DNA of 64,000 bases from an uncultured Rhizobiaceae bacterium (GTDB lineage Bacteria; Pseudomonadota; Alphaproteobacteria; Rhizobiales; Rhizobiaceae): contig CATQIJ010000013.1 in NCBI GenBank assembly GCA_958296345.1, positions 124,001 through 188,000 on the forward strand, read 5' to 3'. The notes under the pieces were generated by a model. It was not told the DNA's origin. It did no database searches and worked only from the letters and a program-made list of their open reading frames with translations. Positions 59,587-64,000 of this stretch are shown piece by piece; position 1 is the stretch's first letter; each line of letters starts with the position of its first letter. Both the position numbers and the translations under genes were made by a program.

Positions 59587-60404
59587 GCAAACGTCACCCA
59601 TTCGTCTTAGCAATGGCAGGTTTTGGATATGCTATTTTGTATATCCCTATCCTCATCATGATTATCTATTCGTTTAACTCTTCAAAACTTGTAACTGTAT
59701 GGGCTGGTTGGTCTACCAAATGGTACGGCGAGCTTTTATCGAATGGTCAGTTAGCGCAAGCTGCTTGGATTAGTCTTACGGTTGCATTTTGGGCTGCAAC
59801 GATCGGCATAATTTTTGGCACCATGATTGGTTATGCACTTGCTCGCTTTCGACGCTTCAAAGGCAAGTTGCTTTTAAATGGCATGTCAACTGCACCGATT
59901 GTGATGCCTGAAGTTGTTACTGGTCTTTCTTTGTTATTACTATTCATCTCAATGGAAAGCTTGATTGGGTGGCCTGCAGGGCGCGGACTTACAACCGTCA
60001 TTATTGCACATGCAACTTTCTGCATGGCGTTTGTAGCAGTCGTTGTTCAAGGTCGATTGTCTGACTTTGATGTTTCCATCGAAGAAGCCGCGATGGATTT
60101 GGGCGCTCGTCAGCCTTATATATTTTTCACGATTACATTGCCGATTATCATGCCAGCAATAATTGCAGGTTGGTTACTAGCTTTTACGCTTTCTTTTGAT
60201 GATCTGGTAATAGCAAGTTTTGTATCTGGGCCTGGTTCTTCTACACTTCCAATTGTTATCTTCTCAAAAGTTCGACTTGGTGTAACACCAGAGATTAACG
60301 CACTTGCCACAATTATTGTTGCAGTTGTTGCCGTTGGTGTTATTGCCGCGAATTGGCTGGCCTTGCGTAGTGAGGCGCCTAAACAGACTGATGAAAGCGA
60401 ATAA
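59583..60404 (+). CDS. potI: Putrescine ABC transporter permease
   Basis: A 273-residue permease with six helices and EAA loop EEAAMDLGARQPYIFFTITLP at about residue 168. PotI-type wording includes YSFNSSKLVTVWAGWSTKWY and VTGLSLLLLF. It is the last gene of potFGHI and is 5 bp from the oxidase gene. Confidence 0.94.
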   Translation: MSKRHPFVLAMAGFGYAILYIPILIMIIYSFNSSKLVTVWAGWSTKWYGELLSNGQLAQAAWISLTVAFWAATIGIIFGTMIGYALARFRRFKGKLLLNGMSTAPIVMPEVVTGLSLLLLFISMESLIGWPAGRGLTTVIIAHATFCMAFVAVVVQGRLSDFDVSIEEAAMDLGARQPYIFFTITLPIIMPAIIAGWLLAFTLSFDDLVIASFVSGPGSSTLPIVIFSKVRLGVTPEINALATIIVAVVAVGVIAANWLALRSEAPKQTDESE

Positions 60405-60409
60405 TTCCT

Positions 60410-61564
60410 TTGCGCGTAGCTAAACTTCCAGATGACCGTTATCCTGCAATATCTGACTTAGCTAAAAAGGCTAAGAAACGTATTCCACATTTTGCTTGGG
60501 AATATTTAGATAGCGCGACGGGCGGTGAAACTGCCATGCACCGCAACGCAAAGGCTTTGTCTGATATCACCATGGTGCCGCGAACGATGAAAGGTATCAT
60601 TGAACCTTCCATTGAAACGGAAATGTTTGGCATAAAATACAGTGCGCCTTTTGGCATTCCTCCGATTGGTTACACCAGCTTAATGTGGCCTTATGCGGAG
60701 CAAATTTTTGCAAAAGCAGCAAGCGAGCATCGCATCCCGCATTGTTTGAGCACCGTTGCATCAGATACGCCTGAAAATTGCGGTAAGATTTCTGGTGACT
60801 ATGGTTGGTTTCAACTCTACCCGCCGCGCAAGCAAGAAATTCGAACTGACATTATAAAGCGCGCAAAAGATAGCGGATATCATACGCTTGTTATGACAGC
60901 AGATGTGCCATGGCCATCGATGCGTGAGCGTCAGCGCCGAGCAGGAATTTCTATTCCACCCAAAATCACACCGAAAATTTTTGCACAAATTTGTATGAGG
61001 CCTGAATGGGCGTTGCGTACATTATTTCGTGGGCAACCCAACTTTGATGTCATGAAGAAATATGTACCACAGGGTGATTTGAAAAAGATAGTTAGCTTTG
61101 TAGGATCAGAGCTTGGTGGGTGTCTTGATTGGGATTACTTCAAAAAAGTGCGCGACCAATGGGATGGGCCAGTTGTCTTAAAAGGCGTACTTTCAACAGA
61201 TGATGCAAAACTTGCCGTAAAAGCAGGAGCGGATGGGGTTTGGGTATCCAACCACGGTGGCCGTCAATTCGAAGCTTCCCCCGCTCCTATTTCAGTTTTA
61301 CCTGATATTAAAAAAGCGGTTGGTACAAAAGCAAAAATCATGCTCGATAGCGGCGTTCGTTCAGGCGGGGATATTTTACGTGCGAAAGCATTAGGTGCTG
61401 ATTTTGTCTTTTTAGGACGACCTTTTGTTTACGGTGTTGCTGCACTGGGCGCAAAAGGCGGCAATCATGTTTATGAACTTTTATACCATGATATGATCAA
61501 CAACATGCACCAGCTTGGTATTACAAGCCTTGATGAAATGAAAAATGTAGAACTAAAGTTCTGA
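60410..61564 (+). CDS. FMN-dependent alpha-hydroxy-acid oxidase/dehydrogenase (LldD-like)
   Basis: A 384-residue TIM-barrel flavoenzyme of the L-lactate dehydrogenase/glycolate oxidase family. Landmarks are RIPHFAWEYLDSATGGE, FGIPPIGYTSLMWP, the catalytic His-Gly-Gly-Arg in VSNHGGRQFEASPAP, and the FMN-phosphate site MLDSGVRSGGDILRA with LGRPFVYG. The only start fitting the family N-terminus is TTG 60410, 5 bp after potI, with no strong RBS, so it is probably coupled to potI. Why an L-2-hydroxy-acid oxidase sits in a putrescine operon is unclear. Confidence 0.88.
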   Translation: MRVAKLPDDRYPAISDLAKKAKKRIPHFAWEYLDSATGGETAMHRNAKALSDITMVPRTMKGIIEPSIETEMFGIKYSAPFGIPPIGYTSLMWPYAEQIFAKAASEHRIPHCLSTVASDTPENCGKISGDYGWFQLYPPRKQEIRTDIIKRAKDSGYHTLVMTADVPWPSMRERQRRAGISIPPKITPKIFAQICMRPEWALRTLFRGQPNFDVMKKYVPQGDLKKIVSFVGSELGGCLDWDYFKKVRDQWDGPVVLKGVLSTDDAKLAVKAGADGVWVSNHGGRQFEASPAPISVLPDIKKAVGTKAKIMLDSGVRSGGDILRAKALGADFVFLGRPFVYGVAALGAKGGNHVYELLYHDMINNMHQLGITSLDEMKNVELKF

Positions 61565-61631
61565 CTTTAGGCTTGGATAAGCCAGATTTACTAAAATAAT
61601 AAATAAGTTATACAAAATCTTGCTTGTTCTT

Positions 61632-61659
61632 TTGACAATTGAACAATAGCCGTTACACT
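61632..61659 (+). promoter_or_regulatory. Sigma70-like promoter for the peptide-type ABC operon
   Basis: TTGACA (61632-61637), a 16-nt spacer and TACACT (61654-61659) precede the permease gene by about 80 bp. A perfect -35 with a 4/6 -10 makes a good candidate. Confidence 0.5.
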
Positions 61660-61740
61660 GCCAGCTGAGCGTTATAATAATTAATATAAAAATGCTCATG
61701 CTGCTTAAAAACAGCACCAAAACATATTGGGAGGTTTGCT

Positions 61741-62742
61741 TTGCAATCAGTGGGGATGATTATCCTGCAGCGTTTAGGCTTAGGTCTTGTTACGCTCTTC
61801 GTAGTTTCTGTTATTATTTTTACAGCAGTTAACATGTTACCGGGCGATTTTGCCCAAGCCATTCTCGGACAAGGTGCAACACCTGAAGCAGTAGAAGCTA
61901 TCCGCGAAAGCATAGGCTTAAACAAAGATCCATTTACAAGATATTTTGAGTGGCTAACTGCCGCATTACAAGGTGATTTTGGAACCAGTTTTGCTCAGGT
62001 AAGTTTTTCTGAGTTTGCAGGCTCTGATACAGGTAAAGGCGGCATTGGCTCAGTTACTGACCAATTAGTTCCACGCTTTAAAAATACACTCTTTTTGGCG
62101 AGCGTTGCTGCCATAATCTCCATACCTCTTTCATTAGTATTGGGTATTTTAGCAGCGCTTTATCGTAACTCTGCCTACGACCGCGTTGTGAATGTCTCAA
62201 CACTTTCCGCGATTTCATCTCCTGACTTTTTCCTAGCTTACATTTTAATTTTGGCATTGGCTGTGATTAACCCGCTCTTTCCTGCAGTTTCCAATGTTTA
62301 TGACGGGCTGACTTTCTGGGAACGTTTAAACGCGAGCATGTTACCTGCCCTCACACTTACTTTGGCAGTAACAGCACAAATGATGCGGATGACACGTGCT
62401 TCAATTATAAACCTTCTGGCTAGTCCCTATATTGAAATGGCTCGCTTAAAAGGCCTTAGTCCAATGCGCGTTATTGTAAAACATGCCTTACCAAATGCGC
62501 TTGCACCCATCATTAATGTGATTGCTCTCAACCTTGCCTTCCTGATTACAGGTGTTGTGGTTGTAGAGGTGGTGTTCGTCTATCCAGGCATTGGTCAGCT
62601 TTTTGTTGATAGTGTTAAAATTCGTGACATTCCTATTGTGCAGGCTTGCTGCCTAGTTTTTGCAGCAACTTACATCTTGCTCAATTTAACGGCAGATATC
62701 GCCTCCATACTAACCAACCCGCGCTTGCGGCATCCAAAGTAA
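61741..62742 (+). CDS. Peptide/nickel-type ABC transporter permease (DppB-like)
   Basis: A 333-residue permease with the DppB/OppB N-terminal helix (RLGLGLVTLFVVSVIIFTAV) followed by NMLPGDFAQAILGQGATPE, and the EAA-type loop ARLKGLSPMRVIVKHALPNAL. The start is TTG 61741, supported by GGAGG 8 nt upstream; no alternative fits. No substrate-binding protein is present upstream, so it may lie after the ATPase genes, beyond the window. Confidence 0.92.
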   Translation: MQSVGMIILQRLGLGLVTLFVVSVIIFTAVNMLPGDFAQAILGQGATPEAVEAIRESIGLNKDPFTRYFEWLTAALQGDFGTSFAQVSFSEFAGSDTGKGGIGSVTDQLVPRFKNTLFLASVAAIISIPLSLVLGILAALYRNSAYDRVVNVSTLSAISSPDFFLAYILILALAVINPLFPAVSNVYDGLTFWERLNASMLPALTLTLAVTAQMMRMTRASIINLLASPYIEMARLKGLSPMRVIVKHALPNALAPIINVIALNLAFLITGVVVVEVVFVYPGIGQLFVDSVKIRDIPIVQACCLVFAATYILLNLTADIASILTNPRLRHPK

Positions 62743-62754
62743 GGGGAGGTTGAT

Positions 62755-63939
62755 ATGAGCGTTTTACTCTGGGTAATAGGAATCGTTGCAGGACTACTAG
62801 CTGGCGGCTGGGCTATTCGTGCACTTGGACGAGCAATTAACTTGCCATCGAAGGATGCAAATATTTACTTCCGCGACATGCCTTTTCTAGCAAGCGTAGG
62901 TTTAGCGGTTGCTACCTTTGCAATTGCAGTAGTGATTTACTTCTACTTCATAGCACCTACACCCTTTTTCGTATGGGCAGTAAATGGATTTCTCTTCTTC
63001 GCATTTTGCGCATTTATATTCCGCTTGTTAGGTAGAAATGTTGGTACTGAGGGTTCAAAAAAACTCTTCCGCCAAATGCCGTTAACGGCAGCCTTTGGTA
63101 TTTTAGTTATCATTGTCTATGCAATTACCTCTATTTTTGCTGGTGCCATTGCACCTTACGGTCAAGAAATAGTCTTTGCAAAAGCAAATCTCTTACCAGG
63201 CGGTGACCCCGCAACGGGTGGTGATCCTGCTCATTTACTTGGCACAGATCAAATTGGGCGTGATATCTTATCGCGCATCATTTATGGAGCGCAAAACACA
63301 GTTGGCATTGCCTTTATCACAACCTGCCTTGCCTTTTTGATCGGTACGTCAATGGGCTTCCTTGCTGCCATTAAAGGCGGCTGGGTTGATCAACTTACTT
63401 CTCGTATTGTTGATGCGTTGATGGCTATTCCGCAACTTATCTTTGCACTTCTGCTTATGACGATTGCGACGGCTTGGGCTGGTTCAAATGGTTTTTTAGT
63501 TACCGTTTATATGGTTCTGATTATTGCTGTTCTAGATAGCACGCGCGTCTATCGTCTATCGCGTGCGGTTGGTCTTAACATTGTTGTAATGGATTATATT
63601 GAAGCTGCAAAACTACGCGGTGAAACGCTGAGCTATTTGGTATTTAAAGAAATCCTACCAAATGCAATTGCGCCACTACTAGCAGAATTTGGCTTACGCT
63701 TTTGTTTTGTATTCCTCACGATTGCATCGCTTAGCTTCTTAGGAATAGGCATTCAACCACCACTCGCTGACTGGGGAACTATGGTGAAAGACTTAGCTGC
63801 GTTTATTAACTTCGCACAATTTAGTCCGCTTACTGCTGCTCTACCATTGATGGCGGCTGGAGCGATTGCGCTTCTAACCGTTGGCGTGAACTTTGTTGTC
63901 GACTGGATGCTACAGAAAACATCTGGCTTGAAGGAGTAA
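62755..63939 (+). CDS. Peptide/nickel-type ABC transporter permease (DppC-like) with N-terminal extension
   Basis: A 394-residue permease. The canonical DppC part starts at about residue 115 (FGILVIIVYAITSIFAGAIAPYG), with HLLGTDQIGRDILSRIIYGA at about 163 and the EAA loop EAAKLRGETLSYLVFKEILPNA. About 110 residues precede it with three more predicted helices, making it some 100 longer than usual DppC. GGGGAGG is its RBS, 12 bp after dppB. Confidence 0.91.
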   Translation: MSVLLWVIGIVAGLLAGGWAIRALGRAINLPSKDANIYFRDMPFLASVGLAVATFAIAVVIYFYFIAPTPFFVWAVNGFLFFAFCAFIFRLLGRNVGTEGSKKLFRQMPLTAAFGILVIIVYAITSIFAGAIAPYGQEIVFAKANLLPGGDPATGGDPAHLLGTDQIGRDILSRIIYGAQNTVGIAFITTCLAFLIGTSMGFLAAIKGGWVDQLTSRIVDALMAIPQLIFALLLMTIATAWAGSNGFLVTVYMVLIIAVLDSTRVYRLSRAVGLNIVVMDYIEAAKLRGETLSYLVFKEILPNAIAPLLAEFGLRFCFVFLTIASLSFLGIGIQPPLADWGTMVKDLAAFINFAQFSPLTAALPLMAAGAIALLTVGVNFVVDWMLQKTSGLKE

Positions 63940-63944
63940 CCCAA

Positions 63945-64000
63945 ATGAGTGAACAAGAACTCCTTTTAAAAGTCCGCGACCTGGAAATTGAAGGTCGTTC
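63945..64000 (+). CDS. ABC transporter ATP-binding protein, first 18 residues (cut by window edge)
   Basis: ATG 63945 starts MSEQELLLKVRDLEIEGRS, the usual beginning of an OppD/DppD-type ATPase, 5 bp after the permease stop. Only 56 bases are visible, so the call rests mostly on context. Confidence 0.7.
   Translation, partial: MSEQELLLKVRDLEIEGR

Overview
The window looks like a chromosomal segment of a low-GC (about 42% by eye, not computed) alphaproteobacterium, most likely a marine member of the Hyphomicrobiales (Rhizobiales). The main reasons are a gcrA cell-cycle regulator divergent from argD-argF-hslO, a PPK2 polyphosphate kinase, a PimC/PimD-like acyl-CoA dehydrogenase pair and amino-acid/polyamine catabolism typical of that group. 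I saw no rRNA, tRNA, insertion sequence, phage gene or CRISPR array.

Layout. 1-2320 (minus): RND efflux permease (cut by the window edge) and its periplasmic adaptor. 2432-5546 (minus): argD-argF-hslO. 5547-6008: a dense regulatory region between argD and gcrA with five GANTC sites, two DnaA-box-like repeats and a terminator-like hairpin in the argD leader. 6009-10088: gcrA, ppk2, an uncharacterised membrane protein and a nitronate monooxygenase. 10218-11559: HxlR regulator and a divergent, frameshifted exported hydrolase. 11851-15603: a perfect CRP/FNR-type palindrome before a coxS-coxL-coxM operon of the form II (AYRGAGR) type. 15682-18048: broken prolyl aminopeptidase and broken sthA. 18065-20856: RidA and two acyl-CoA dehydrogenases.

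20909-32263 (minus) is the most unusual region. It encodes a giant DUF4347 / choice-of-anchor-L / VCBS-cadherin surface protein (about 1890 codons), followed by a TolC-like lipoprotein, a small HlyD-like adaptor, a GAF-TM-HlyD protein and a PqqD-like/M50 metalloprotease/HlyD fusion. No ABC ATPase is present. I read it as a possible ATPase-less, site-2-protease-associated export system dedicated to the adhesin. Three of its five genes carry frameshifts or in-frame stops.

32394-34378: thioesterase, a broken DUF938 methyltransferase and a DUF547 protein. 34479-43751 (minus): a leucine/isovalerate catabolic operon (tetR, ivd, acyl-CoA synthetase, mccB, an orphan membrane protein, mccA, HMG-CoA lyase, enoyl-CoA hydratase). 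43805-49143: DUF2332 remnant, hydratase-family enzyme, L,D-transpeptidase, dapE and a broken membrane protein. 49144-50751: AT-rich accessory patch with a long inverted repeat and a broken trypsin-like protease. 50762-61564: putrescine uptake and catabolism (puuB, two puuA-like genes, putrescine aminotransferase, potFGHI) followed by an FMN hydroxy-acid oxidase. 61741-64000: start of a peptide/nickel-type ABC transporter.

Ten genes carry about fifteen lesions: mostly single-base homopolymer indels, plus three in-frame stops, two of them TGA at positions where I expect Trp. All lie in dispensable or accessory genes; the core and catabolic genes are intact. Either recent pseudogene formation or sequencing error could explain this, and the raw reads would decide.
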